Shown one piece after another: positions 17,233 to 25,998 of a stretch of DNA of 64,000 nt. Position numbers and translations under genes: made by a program. The notes beneath the pieces were generated by a model, which saw only the letters and a list, made by a program, of their open reading frames with translations, did no database searches and was not told the origin of the DNA. This DNA is from Pelosinus propionicus DSM 13327. GTDB taxonomy: Bacteria; Bacillota; Negativicutes; DSM-13327. The first letter of the stretch is position 1; each line of letters opens with the position of its first letter. The stretch lies in assembly GCF_900114615.1 (NCBI RefSeq), contig NZ_FOTS01000024.1:1-64000 (forward strand), in the 5' to 3' direction.

Positions 17233-18057
17233 CTATCGAGTAATTAAGTTATATTTCTGGAGGATCTCAATCGTCACCTTTTTAGCGACCGGTCCAGCAA
17301 TTCCTTCCTGGCTATCAAGATTAGTCGCAAATGCATAAGGGTGTCCCTTTATAACAACGACACCAACGAACCACCCTGTTGACAGGCCATTTTCAAATCC
17401 TGAGCTTCCTGTCTTTCCATATAGTATGTACTCATCACCTTCCTGCTGAATCATGATCCGCTTAACGGTTTTCATTACGCCTTTATCGAAGGGAAGAGTT
17501 TCTCGATATAACCCTTCAAGAAAATCAATCTGCTCTAATGGAGAAATCTTTAATGAGCTATTGAGCCAAAACCGATCAATTCCTCCACTAATATCACGAT
17601 TCCCGTAAGAACAGCGATCCAGCCATTCCTGCATACGCTCTTTGCCAATGTCACGAGCCATTTCTTGATAATACCAGACAACAGAATTACGCATGCCTGA
17701 GCCAAGTGTATGATCTTGATTCCAATTATCTAATGTGCGTTTAGTACCATCCCAATGTTTAATCTCATATTCATCTTTAACTGCTTTCACTTGCAAACCA
17801 ATTAATGAATTCATAATCTTAAATGTAGAGTTTGGGGTCGTTTGATTTCCGGCTCTTTCTTTGTTATAAACAAACATTTTTTCTGATTCTAAATCTTTGA
17901 GAATAAAGGTTCCTTCACCCTTGGAGAAAAATTCATCCACATTAACAGCAGCGACATCCAGCGACTCAGGGGATTTTATTTTACTGGAACAAGAAGCTGC
18001 AACCGAACCTACCATAAGAAAGAGGATTATTAACATCACGATCCTTTGCTTTTTCAT
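17233..18057 (-). CDS. Class D (OXA-type) beta-lactamase, lipoprotein
   Basis: All class D signature motifs are present: STFK (nucleophile Ser and Lys), SVV (SxV), YGNRDISGG and KTGSSG. An N-terminal hydrophobic signal with a probable lipobox (VAASC) suggests a lipid-anchored exported enzyme. It would hydrolyse beta-lactams, though the related MecR/BlaR sensor domains share the fold; no membrane sensor part is present here. The ATG at 18057 follows GAGGTG. The mature domain is about 250 residues, normal for the class. Confidence 0.88.
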   Translation of the reverse strand: MKKQRIVMLIILFLMVGSVAASCSSKIKSPESLDVAAVNVDEFFSKGEGTFILKDLESEKMFVYNKERAGNQTTPNSTFKIMNSLIGLQVKAVKDEYEIKHWDGTKRTLDNWNQDHTLGSGMRNSVVWYYQEMARDIGKERMQEWLDRCSYGNRDISGGIDRFWLNSSLKISPLEQIDFLEGLYRETLPFDKGVMKTVKRIMIQQEGDEYILYGKTGSSGFENGLSTGWFVGVVVIKGHPYAFATNLDSQEGIAGPVAKKVTIEILQKYNLITR

Positions 18058-18159
18058 TATTATCACCTCATAAATTTCTATTATTGTCTCTCATTATAAT
18101 ATTGTAAAATACTAAAAACAATAACAGCATACTAACACATTCCTAATTTTAGCAAAATA

Positions 18160-18200
18160 AGAAACCTAAAGAAGCCATACATTAACTTCTTTAGGTTTCT
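18160..18200 (-). terminator. Terminator after hcp
   Basis: AGAAACCTAAAGAAG pairs exactly with its complement at 18186-18200 around an 11-base loop, and is followed on the minus strand by T-rich sequence. It lies about 70 bases past the hcp stop. Confidence 0.8.
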
Positions 18201-18272
18201 AACTTAATCTCTTAGTCATTACCTTCCAGGAACGATCGTCTTATTCACCATTATGACAATTCGATCATGGCT

Positions 18273-19952
18273 TTAAGCAAGAGTTGCTCCAGCATACTCT
18301 AAATTAGTTTGCTTAAGAGCGCTTTTTAAATCGTCTTCCGGTGTACTGATTGGCTTTATAGCAAAGGTTTCCACAAGGTATTGCAGTACATTTGGGGATA
18401 TAAAGGCTGGTAAACTTGGTCCTAAGTACATTCCATTGATCCCTAGTGATAATAATGCTAATAAATCAGCAACAGCCTTTTGCTCATACCAGGAAAGTAT
18501 AATCGAAAGCGGCAGAGAATTCACATCGGTATCAAAAGCATCCGCTAATGCTGTAGCGATTCGAACTGCTGAATAGGCATCATTACATTGTCCGATATCA
18601 AGTAATCTTGGCAAACCAGCCACCGTTCCAAAATCCAATTTGTTAAATCGGTACTTACCGCAAGCTAACGTAAGAATAACACAATCCTCAGGGACCATTT
18701 GGGCAAACTCGGTATAATAACTTCTGCCTGGTCTTGCCCCATCACAGCCGCCGATTAAGAAGAAATGTCTTAATTTCCCATCCTTAACTGCATTCACAAT
18801 GGCTTCGGCATGGGATAATGTTGCATGATGTCCGAAACCAACGAGGATTTCTTTTTTCTCTTCCTCTTCTTTGAATCCACCCAGCTCCAGTGATTTCTTA
18901 ATGATTTCACTAAAATCCTTAGTTCCGTCGCCAGAGGCCCCAATATATTTTACTCCATCCCAGCCTACAACACTTGTTGTAAAGATTCTATCCTTATAGG
19001 TTTCTCTTGGTCTCATCAGACAGTTCGTCGTCATTAAAATACATCCTGGTATTTCATCAAATTCTTTTTGTTGATTTTGCCAGGCAGAACCATAGTTACC
19101 GACTAAATGCTTATATTTCTTCAGCGCAGGATATCCATGAGCGGGCAGCATTTCACCATGGGTATAAATATTAATGCCCTTGCCTTCTGTTTGTTCAAGC
19201 AGCATCTCTAGATCTCTTAAATCATGACCGGACACAATGATAAATGGGCCTTTCTTCACATTTACATTCACTTTGTGAGGAGAAGGATTTTCGTATGTTG
19301 TAGTATTGGCCTCATCCAGCATCTTCATTACTTCTACACTCATGTTCCCGGTTCTCATTACCATCCGTATCATTTCTTCAAGTGTTAAACGATCATTCGT
19401 TGTAGCTTCTAAACCTAAGAAATAGAATTGGTCTACTTGATCACTATGGTAGTTAATAAATCGAGCTTGATGTCCATAGGCACTTATACCCTTTAATCCA
19501 TATAATACGGTTGATCGTAAGGACCTGATATCAGCATCCAGATTCTGATCATACATAATTCCAGCTTTCACTGCCTCTTTCAGCATTTCTTCTTTGGAAT
19601 TACTCACATTAAAAGTAGCTGCTTCTGGATATTGCCCCTCTGGTGCCAAATTTCTCAACTTTTCTTTTATCTTTTGTGATTCCTTTATTAAATTCACATG
19701 TACCTGGGCATCGAAGTTTACATTTGTTAACGTTGTAAATAAGCCATTTTCTACAAATTTTACAATTTCTTGATCAATTTTCTTTCCTTGCTCGATTAAA
19801 GGCTTAGCATAGCAAGAAATTCCTTTCAACTGATAAATTAATAAATCTTGCAAATTTGCAATTTCTGGTGTTTTTCCACAAACCCCACTTTTGGTACAGC
19901 CTTTCCCGCCAAAGGTTTGCTCACACTGATAACAAAACATTGAATTATCCAT
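18273..19952 (-). CDS. hcp: Hybrid-cluster protein (hydroxylamine reductase)
   Basis: The N-terminal CYQCEQT...GC...GVCG pattern is CX2CX8CX5C, the ligand set for the [4Fe-4S] cluster of class I Hcp from anaerobes. Later Cys and Glu/His regions typical of the hybrid cluster follow (CNDAYSA; the GGCDGARPGRSYYTEFA stretch). Hcp reduces hydroxylamine and/or nitric oxide and protects against nitrosative stress. The 559-residue length is normal, and AGGGGAG precedes the ATG. No hcr reductase is adjacent, as is usual in strict anaerobes. Confidence 0.94.
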   Translation of the reverse strand: MDNSMFCYQCEQTFGGKGCTKSGVCGKTPEIANLQDLLIYQLKGISCYAKPLIEQGKKIDQEIVKFVENGLFTTLTNVNFDAQVHVNLIKESQKIKEKLRNLAPEGQYPEAATFNVSNSKEEMLKEAVKAGIMYDQNLDADIRSLRSTVLYGLKGISAYGHQARFINYHSDQVDQFYFLGLEATTNDRLTLEEMIRMVMRTGNMSVEVMKMLDEANTTTYENPSPHKVNVNVKKGPFIIVSGHDLRDLEMLLEQTEGKGINIYTHGEMLPAHGYPALKKYKHLVGNYGSAWQNQQKEFDEIPGCILMTTNCLMRPRETYKDRIFTTSVVGWDGVKYIGASGDGTKDFSEIIKKSLELGGFKEEEEKKEILVGFGHHATLSHAEAIVNAVKDGKLRHFFLIGGCDGARPGRSYYTEFAQMVPEDCVILTLACGKYRFNKLDFGTVAGLPRLLDIGQCNDAYSAVRIATALADAFDTDVNSLPLSIILSWYEQKAVADLLALLSLGINGMYLGPSLPAFISPNVLQYLVETFAIKPISTPEDDLKSALKQTNLEYAGATLA

Positions 19953-20165
19953 TTTAGTCTCCCCTTTTATTCTGCCTTTTAGTAAATTGCTTTATCTCCT
20001 ATACAAATTCTGAGGCATAAGTATTTCACAATCCACTGCTATCTATTTACTTCTTTATTATTCCTTACAATGATTCTTGTTATACTCGTTTTTCCCTATC
20101 CAAAGCCAACGATGTTCTGATGAAGAGTGCAGAAGAAGCTTATGCTTTCTATAGGTAGAGCAAAC

Positions 20166-20201
20166 GCCCTGAAAACGAGTTATCGTCTTCAGGGCATTTT
20201 T
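20166..20201 (+). terminator. Terminator-like hairpin facing plus
   Basis: GCCCTGAA (20166-20173) pairs with TTCAGGGC (20188-20195) with further inner pairs, followed by ATTTTT only on the plus strand. Neighbouring genes are all on minus. The rest of 19953-20232 holds no gene I can support; a TATACT at about 20094 could be a plus-strand -10 box. Confidence 0.5.
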
Positions 20202-20232
20202 ATATCTGCGAATTTTCCCTATCGTCTAGTTC

Positions 20233-23200
20233 TTATATATAGTGCATAAACGTATCAAGTAACTCTTTATTATTACTATGACTCGATCCATCAAAGGTCA
20301 GGTCAAGTACAGGATGCTTGATCTCGTCTTTATCTCTGTCTCTCAAGAGTTTCTGTATAGTTGCTGTATTTTCGTACATGGAACTCACTGTCAAAACCCC
20401 ATCCACATGCTCTGGGCAGCGAAAGATCTTGGCAAGTCGATAGCGTCCCGCCCCTCCGGCATATAGGGGCAGCCTCCCATCAGCCTCTCTCAATAACTCA
20501 TCAATATCCCTATCAAAAGGACTATATTCTGCCAACCCATATGAAATAGTCTTCATTACATCTTTTACTTTCTCTAGCTGCTCTTTACATCCTTTTCGGT
20601 TCTTAGAGGTCTTCTTGAGGCTCTCATACCCTGTAAACAGCAGAACCTCAGATAAAGGCTGGTACATCATTTTATGATTTTTCTCTAAACCTTTTAATTG
20701 AGAATTCGTCAGATATTCATTGAATATAACGCTCCATTCTCCCAGAACCATGATCTTTTTATCATATGAATTTTTCTGCAAATTTCGATACACCTCTTGA
20801 GAAAGCTGGATCAGGTTCTGTTCATTTATCTTATTGTTCCTGATTAACTCCAGCACTTTCAGCAGAATCATTTCCCGATCCATTGGATCAGAAGCTTGAA
20901 CTAAATCAGCCGCCATAACCCCTAATGCAAAGTCATAGCCATACTCTTTACTTACCAGTAAGTCTTCAATAAATGGAGAAACCACTTCCCCTTGATAGCC
21001 TGCGCCTTTTAATTTTTCATTTACCAGCCTTCCGTACTGTCCATACACCTCGCTGCCTTCACTTTGGGGCAACCACAGCTTAATTCTCTTCTCTTCAGAT
21101 TTCTCTAAATGATAGAAGATGTCCCCCAATAAGGAAAACATCGATACATATTCCTTAGATTTGGTAAATCCTTTTCCCACTTCTAATGACTGCTGGCTGG
21201 TTGGCGGTAAAATATCTGCTGCAATTCCCTTGGATGTAAACCATTCACATAAAACTTGACTATAGGGATAAAGATTTGGCAATAACAGCTTTCCCTGGAT
21301 GATTTCTTCTTTACTCTGAGTGGTATGAGGTACTGATTTTTCTATCGCCGCTTTTGCATCATAATGATCCAAACTATTGATGAAAGCTTCTAATCGGGTA
21401 ATGACCCCGACACTTGATGAGTGTTCGTCAACCTCAATATGCAAATATGGTTTCCCCTGCATTTCGGCATTGAAATAATGACTCAGTACCGTATCTGGGC
21501 CGCATCCATGATTGGTAATATAGATGGGATACAGATTTGGCATATCCCGTACAATCTTTGCTCCGGCTAAAATATGTTGTCCAAAGGGCCAATACATATT
21601 GGGATGATCCTCTGAAACATCGTAGTCAAAAGCCGGAATGTTAGCAAGGTTTAGTACCTTATAGCCCATCTTCCTTAAGGTTTGGGGAATCTTCATATTC
21701 AGTACAGGATCGGCTACATTATAGGTTCTGGTCATAATCACAAAGGCTTTTTCCTCATCTTGAAGACTCTTAACCAATTCCTGGCTCAAGACTTCCACAT
21801 CACGGCTATATTCCTGCATCCTAGCCATGCCTTTCATAATGGCAAATACCATCTGCCCTTTATTTTTCCCTAATTCCTTTCCCATACGCAGTAAAGTCTT
21901 CATCATGTACATTTTGCCGAACTTGAAGGAAAGGGCTGGAGCTAATAATTTCACACCTTTTTTCTCTATGTCCATCACATGGGAAACAATCTGCGAGGCG
22001 GTCTGCATGTATACGCAGGCATAATCTTCCCGGGATTTTGATACATCATGCTTCATGGTGTACAAACTTGGCAGAAAAATATAATCAACGCCTTGATTTA
22101 ATAAAGAAGCTACATGACCATTGATCAGCTTTATGGGATAGCAGGTTTCCTCTAAAGAATACTCCTGGCTAAGAGCCACAATTTCCTCATCGGTTGCTTT
22201 GGACAGAACTACATTAAAGCCTAGTGTTTTAAAGATTTCATGAAACATTGGAAACAATTTGTGCAAGAATAAGACTCTGGGAATACCAATCGTAAGCTTT
22301 TCAGAATCAATGGCGCCGGTATAACCTTTTAAGAATAAACCTTCCATTTCCTGATCCACATTTCGTGAGATGGAAGTGCCCACCTTTTTGCTGACAATGT
22401 CGACATTTTGCGCCAGCTTCTCCTTGACCAAAAGTGCAGTACCTAATGCACCAGTCACGCTAAAAAATCTAGGCAGGATGATATTACGTTTTAGAACCGC
22501 ACGAAATGCGTTGACCACCGCCTGATTATGAGCAATCCCTCCCTGTAAGAACACTGTATTGCCAATGGCTCTATTTCCCACCACACGGTTTAGATAGTTG
22601 CTTACAATGGAGTAAGCCAGTCCTGCGGCAATATCTTCCTTACTTTCATTACTTGCCAAGGCTTTGGCAACATTTCCTTCAATAAACACCGTACATCGAT
22701 CTCCCAAATTCAAAGGGTTTTCACTTTGCAGCGCCAGCTGGGAGAATTCTTCTATTGGAATATCTAATTTTTTTGCCTGTTCCTCAATAAATGACCCTGT
22801 TCCTGCGGCGCATATTTTGTTCATCTCGAAATCCACAACCATACCGTTTTGTATGCTGATATATTTAGAATCCTGTCCGCCGATTTCAAAAACAGTATCC
22901 ACCTCAGGATCAGCCTCTACCGCACCTTTGGCTTGGGCAGTAATCTCATCTACAATGACTGCTGCTTCTAATTCATTCCCAATGAGATAGCGCCCTGATC
23001 CCGTAGTACCTATACCTTTTATCCTAAGGCGATGCTCAAACTGTTCCTGTAAAGAATCCATTCCTTCGCGAACAGCCTGTCTAGGATTTCCTTTTGTACG
23101 CAAATAGCGGTATGCAATCACATGTTTCTCATCATCGATTAATACCAGGTTCGTACTGGTAGAGCCAATGTCAATTCCTAAATATCCCTCATAACGGTTA

Positions 23201-24120
23201 GCCACATGCTGGCAGTCATGTTTATGAATGCTCTCATTTTGACCGAAGGGATATAAGGCGGGATAACCATCATTTCGTGCATCCTTTTTACTTGAAAAAC
23301 CAGCAGCATTTTTAAGCTCTTCCAACGTTACTACTTGCCTTTTTTCATTAGCAAGACGAGCCGCACCCCAAGCAATCATCTTATCAAAATTTTCTGGTAT
23401 CAAGATATCTTCATCTTCTAACGCAAATACTTCTTTTAATGCCTTTATAACGCCTTTGTTATGCACTACACCTCCAGTGAGCATCACCGGTTTTGCAAGA
23501 ATCGCTTTTTGTACCACATTGGCTTTAAAATTTCGCACCAGAGCGTAAGCTAATCCTAATAATATATCTTCCGTTTTTACACCTTCCTGTTGATGGTGAA
23601 TCATATCGGTTTTGGAAAACACGCTGCATCGTCCGGCAATCCGGGGTATGTTTGTCGCTTTTTGCGTGTAATCGGAATACTCATACAGACTAATTCCCAG
23701 CCGAGAAACTTGTTCTTCCAAAAAAGATCCAGTTCCGGCAGAACAGCTTGAATTCATGGAAAATTTGATATGTGTTCGGTCTTGTGCCGATAAATTTGTA
23801 ATGCACTTTGCTTTTTGTGCTCCCAGCTCAATGATGCTCTGCAATGAGTCATTACTGGCAAAAGCGCCTTCGATTAACGCCGTGACTTCATTAAGGTAAT
23901 AATTCTTCAAAGCAGGCATTCCTTCTGCCTGTTCGCCGGTGATGCCAAAATAAAATTCTTCGACTTTATATTCCTTTTCTATTTTCTGCAGCATATTCCT
24001 AAATGCTGCATCGATATTGCCGCGATGAAACAAATATTCACTGCCTATTTCTCGTTCACGGTCATCTAAAATGACATATTTGAATGTGGAATAACCTATA
24101 TCTATGCCTAAACGAACCAT
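20233..24120 (-). CDS. Large acyl-CoA dehydratase activase-related protein (BadF/HgdC type fusion)
   Basis: A 1295-residue protein. Two ASKHA ATPase units (about 1-265 and 312-575) each carry the BcrAD/BadFG-type motifs DIGYSTFK or DIGSTSTN and a Cys in SSCSAGTGSF or KICAAGTGSF that ligates a bridging [4Fe-4S] cluster. A DUF2229 region follows (about 630-860, GIPRVLFLHKLFPMF), then a HgdB-like C-terminal part. Small HgdC activases drive electron transfer to 2-hydroxyacyl-CoA dehydratases using ATP. In this fused family both activator and acceptor-like parts occur in one chain; its substrate is unknown. It is monocistronic. Confidence 0.85.
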   Translation of the reverse strand: MVRLGIDIGYSTFKYVILDDREREIGSEYLFHRGNIDAAFRNMLQKIEKEYKVEEFYFGITGEQAEGMPALKNYYLNEVTALIEGAFASNDSLQSIIELGAQKAKCITNLSAQDRTHIKFSMNSSCSAGTGSFLEEQVSRLGISLYEYSDYTQKATNIPRIAGRCSVFSKTDMIHHQQEGVKTEDILLGLAYALVRNFKANVVQKAILAKPVMLTGGVVHNKGVIKALKEVFALEDEDILIPENFDKMIAWGAARLANEKRQVVTLEELKNAAGFSSKKDARNDGYPALYPFGQNESIHKHDCQHVANRYEGYLGIDIGSTSTNLVLIDDEKHVIAYRYLRTKGNPRQAVREGMDSLQEQFEHRLRIKGIGTTGSGRYLIGNELEAAVIVDEITAQAKGAVEADPEVDTVFEIGGQDSKYISIQNGMVVDFEMNKICAAGTGSFIEEQAKKLDIPIEEFSQLALQSENPLNLGDRCTVFIEGNVAKALASNESKEDIAAGLAYSIVSNYLNRVVGNRAIGNTVFLQGGIAHNQAVVNAFRAVLKRNIILPRFFSVTGALGTALLVKEKLAQNVDIVSKKVGTSISRNVDQEMEGLFLKGYTGAIDSEKLTIGIPRVLFLHKLFPMFHEIFKTLGFNVVLSKATDEEIVALSQEYSLEETCYPIKLINGHVASLLNQGVDYIFLPSLYTMKHDVSKSREDYACVYMQTASQIVSHVMDIEKKGVKLLAPALSFKFGKMYMMKTLLRMGKELGKNKGQMVFAIMKGMARMQEYSRDVEVLSQELVKSLQDEEKAFVIMTRTYNVADPVLNMKIPQTLRKMGYKVLNLANIPAFDYDVSEDHPNMYWPFGQHILAGAKIVRDMPNLYPIYITNHGCGPDTVLSHYFNAEMQGKPYLHIEVDEHSSSVGVITRLEAFINSLDHYDAKAAIEKSVPHTTQSKEEIIQGKLLLPNLYPYSQVLCEWFTSKGIAADILPPTSQQSLEVGKGFTKSKEYVSMFSLLGDIFYHLEKSEEKRIKLWLPQSEGSEVYGQYGRLVNEKLKGAGYQGEVVSPFIEDLLVSKEYGYDFALGVMAADLVQASDPMDREMILLKVLELIRNNKINEQNLIQLSQEVYRNLQKNSYDKKIMVLGEWSVIFNEYLTNSQLKGLEKNHKMMYQPLSEVLLFTGYESLKKTSKNRKGCKEQLEKVKDVMKTISYGLAEYSPFDRDIDELLREADGRLPLYAGGAGRYRLAKIFRCPEHVDGVLTVSSMYENTATIQKLLRDRDKDEIKHPVLDLTFDGSSHSNNKELLDTFMHYI

Positions 24121-24283
24121 TACGTCACCCCTTACTGATTTTGATTATCATGTACTCTGATTAGGCCAATTATACTATAATCAATCTAGCAATTCGGTAG
24201 CCATTGCTACGCTTTTAAAAGAAGAAAATGTCTAACATGTTCTTAAATGATATCAACTTAGAAACGCAGCAATAAAGTATTAC

Positions 24284-24311
24284 TTGACACCTATCGTTTA
24301 CTTGGTATACT
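24284..24311 (+). promoter_or_regulatory. Sigma-A promoter of marR-emrAB
   Basis: A perfect TTGACA (24284-24289), a 16-base spacer and TATACT (24306-24311) lie 50 bases before the marR start. Confidence 0.85.
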
Positions 24312-24317
24312 ATTACT

Positions 24318-24337
24318 ATGCAACTAAAAAATTGCAT
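24318..24337 (+). promoter_or_regulatory. Likely MarR operator
   Basis: ATGCAA and TTGCAT form an inverted repeat with an eight-base centre, directly over the expected transcription start. This is a classic position for autorepression by the adjacent MarR protein; the assignment is inferred. Confidence 0.5.
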
Positions 24338-24362
24338 CCCATAAAGCAAAGGAAGTAGTCAA

Positions 24363-24818
24363 ATGCCTAATCAAAGTCAGTGCGTACTGGAAACAATGTT
24401 GCGAATGATCCATAAAGCCTCAGAATTTATGGCTGAGCCGCTAGTTTTTGGGACCGAAGTTTTATATGCCTCTGAAATTCACATGATTGACGTTATTGGT
24501 CGAAATCCAGGAATTCATGTTACAGAAATCGCCAATAAATTAGGTATTACAAAGGGGGCTGTTCCTAAGATCATATGTAAGCTCCTACAAAAAGAATTAA
24601 TCCATCGCTATCAGGCAAAAGACAATAAAAAAATGGTTCTCTTTACCCTTACCCCAAAAGGACATTCGGCTTTTCAAAGCCACATTGAATTTCACAAGAA
24701 ACTCGACCAGGGCATTATTAAGAAGTTCGATTCATTACAAGAATCTGAATTACGTATGTTTCATGATATCATGCATGAAGTTGAAAAGTACATTGATAGA
24801 ATTGGAAAAGAAAAATAG
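24363..24818 (+). CDS. MarR-family transcriptional regulator
   Basis: A 151-residue winged-helix protein with the MarR recognition region (VTEIANKLGITKGAVPKIICKLLQKELI) and wing (DNKKMVLFTLTPKG). MarR proteins repress efflux genes until a ligand binds. It heads the emrAB-type efflux operon, with a strong promoter and palindrome in front. SD AAAGGAAG lies ahead of the ATG. Confidence 0.9.
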   Translation: MPNQSQCVLETMLRMIHKASEFMAEPLVFGTEVLYASEIHMIDVIGRNPGIHVTEIANKLGITKGAVPKIICKLLQKELIHRYQAKDNKKMVLFTLTPKGHSAFQSHIEFHKKLDQGIIKKFDSLQESELRMFHDIMHEVEKYIDRIGKEK

Positions 24819-24859
24819 TGTTAGCGAAATGTTTACTAGGTAAATATTTCGCTAACACT
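24817..24859 (+). repeat. Long perfect hairpin between marR and emrA
   Basis: AGTGTTAGCGAAAT (24817-24830) has its exact complement at 24846-24859, and TTTAC/GTAAA extends the stem to about 20 pairs with a three-base loop. No T run follows, so it may be an mRNA stabiliser, attenuator or protein site rather than a simple terminator. It overlaps the marR stop codon. Confidence 0.6.
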
Positions 24860-24939
24860 GCCTATTGCACTACTTGTCTCTCTTTATTAAACAGTTTGCC
24901 ATAGTATATGAATCTTAATATTTAGGAAAAGGTGATATT

Positions 24940-25998
24940 ATGAAAGTTACTACAAAAGTCATGAAAATTATGATCGTACTTTTGCTCGTCCTTGGTGGAG
25001 TCGGTGCCTATTACTATTCACAACGCGGTGAAGTGTCAACAGACGATGCCGGCATTGATGGCCGCACGGTGGTACTAAGTCCAAAAGTACAAGGCTATGT
25101 GAAAGCGTTGAATGTACAAGACAATCAATTAGTAAAGGCCGGCGATGTACTATTAGAAATTGATCCTACTGATTATATCGTCAAGCGAGACCGAGCCAAA
25201 GCTGCATTAGCTGCCGCTCAAGCAGCAGCCAATGCTTCTCACAGTAACTTAGAGACAGCTACGGTCTCTGCTCCCTCTACCATCGATGCGGCAATTGCTC
25301 AGGTGTCCTCCGCACAAGCAACATGGGAAAAAGCGCTAGCTGATAGACAACGTATGGAAAGTTTATTCAATGCTGGTGCCTGTTCATCGCAGCAGCTGGA
25401 TCAAGCAGTTGCAACAGAAAAGTCAGCTCGCTCTGCTCTGGATCAAATGCGAGCAGGTCTTCATTCAGCTAATACCGCACCAAGTGTGATTGCAGCGGCC
25501 AAAGGAACAAATGAGCAGTTGCAAGCCCAAGTGAAGCAAGCCGAAGTAGATCTTGCCCAAGCTGAAAATGATCTGGCAAATACCAAAATTATAGCCCCTA
25601 TCGATGGAAGAATTACAAACCGCAGTGTAGAAATCGGTAATTATGTGCAGGCCGGAAGCCAATTAGCCTCTTTAGTCGGCACAGACTTGTGGATTGTTGC
25701 CAATTTCAAAGAAACACAGTTAGAACATATGCAACCTGGACAATCTGTTGATATCAAGATCGATGCTTTCCCTAATGTAAAGCTACAAGGCAAGGTAGAC
25801 AGCATCCAAGCTGGTACAGGCTCTCATTTTTCTCTTTTTCCAGCTGAGAATGCTACTGGAAATTTTGTTAAAATCGTACAGCGCGTTCCCGTAAAAATTG
25901 TGTTTGACAGCTTGCCAGATGCTGCTATTCATTTGGGACCTGGCATGTCGGTAGTACCGACAGTTCACACATCAGCTATGGGATACCGTCATGAGTGA
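24940..25998 (+). CDS. emrA: EmrA/HlyD-type membrane fusion protein
   Basis: A 352-residue adaptor with one N-terminal membrane helix (about residues 6-24), a biotinyl-lipoyl-like half near residue 45 (VSTDDAGIDGRTVVLSP), an Ala/Gln-rich coiled coil (about 85-205) and a second lipoyl/barrel part (DLANTKIIAPIDGRITNRSV). It would link the EmrB pump to the cell envelope. The presence of this adaptor suits a cell with an outer membrane, though some Gram-positive bacteria also have it. It overlaps emrB by eight bases. Confidence 0.9.
   Translation: MKVTTKVMKIMIVLLLVLGGVGAYYYSQRGEVSTDDAGIDGRTVVLSPKVQGYVKALNVQDNQLVKAGDVLLEIDPTDYIVKRDRAKAALAAAQAAANASHSNLETATVSAPSTIDAAIAQVSSAQATWEKALADRQRMESLFNAGACSSQQLDQAVATEKSARSALDQMRAGLHSANTAPSVIAAAKGTNEQLQAQVKQAEVDLAQAENDLANTKIIAPIDGRITNRSVEIGNYVQAGSQLASLVGTDLWIVANFKETQLEHMQPGQSVDIKIDAFPNVKLQGKVDSIQAGTGSHFSLFPAENATGNFVKIVQRVPVKIVFDSLPDAAIHLGPGMSVVPTVHTSAMGYRHE

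Noticed and set aside
20010-20151. Open frame ending in MKSAEEAYAFYR before the plus-facing hairpin
   Set aside because: It has no start with a ribosome-binding site in the right place, no recognised family, and is short enough to be chance.
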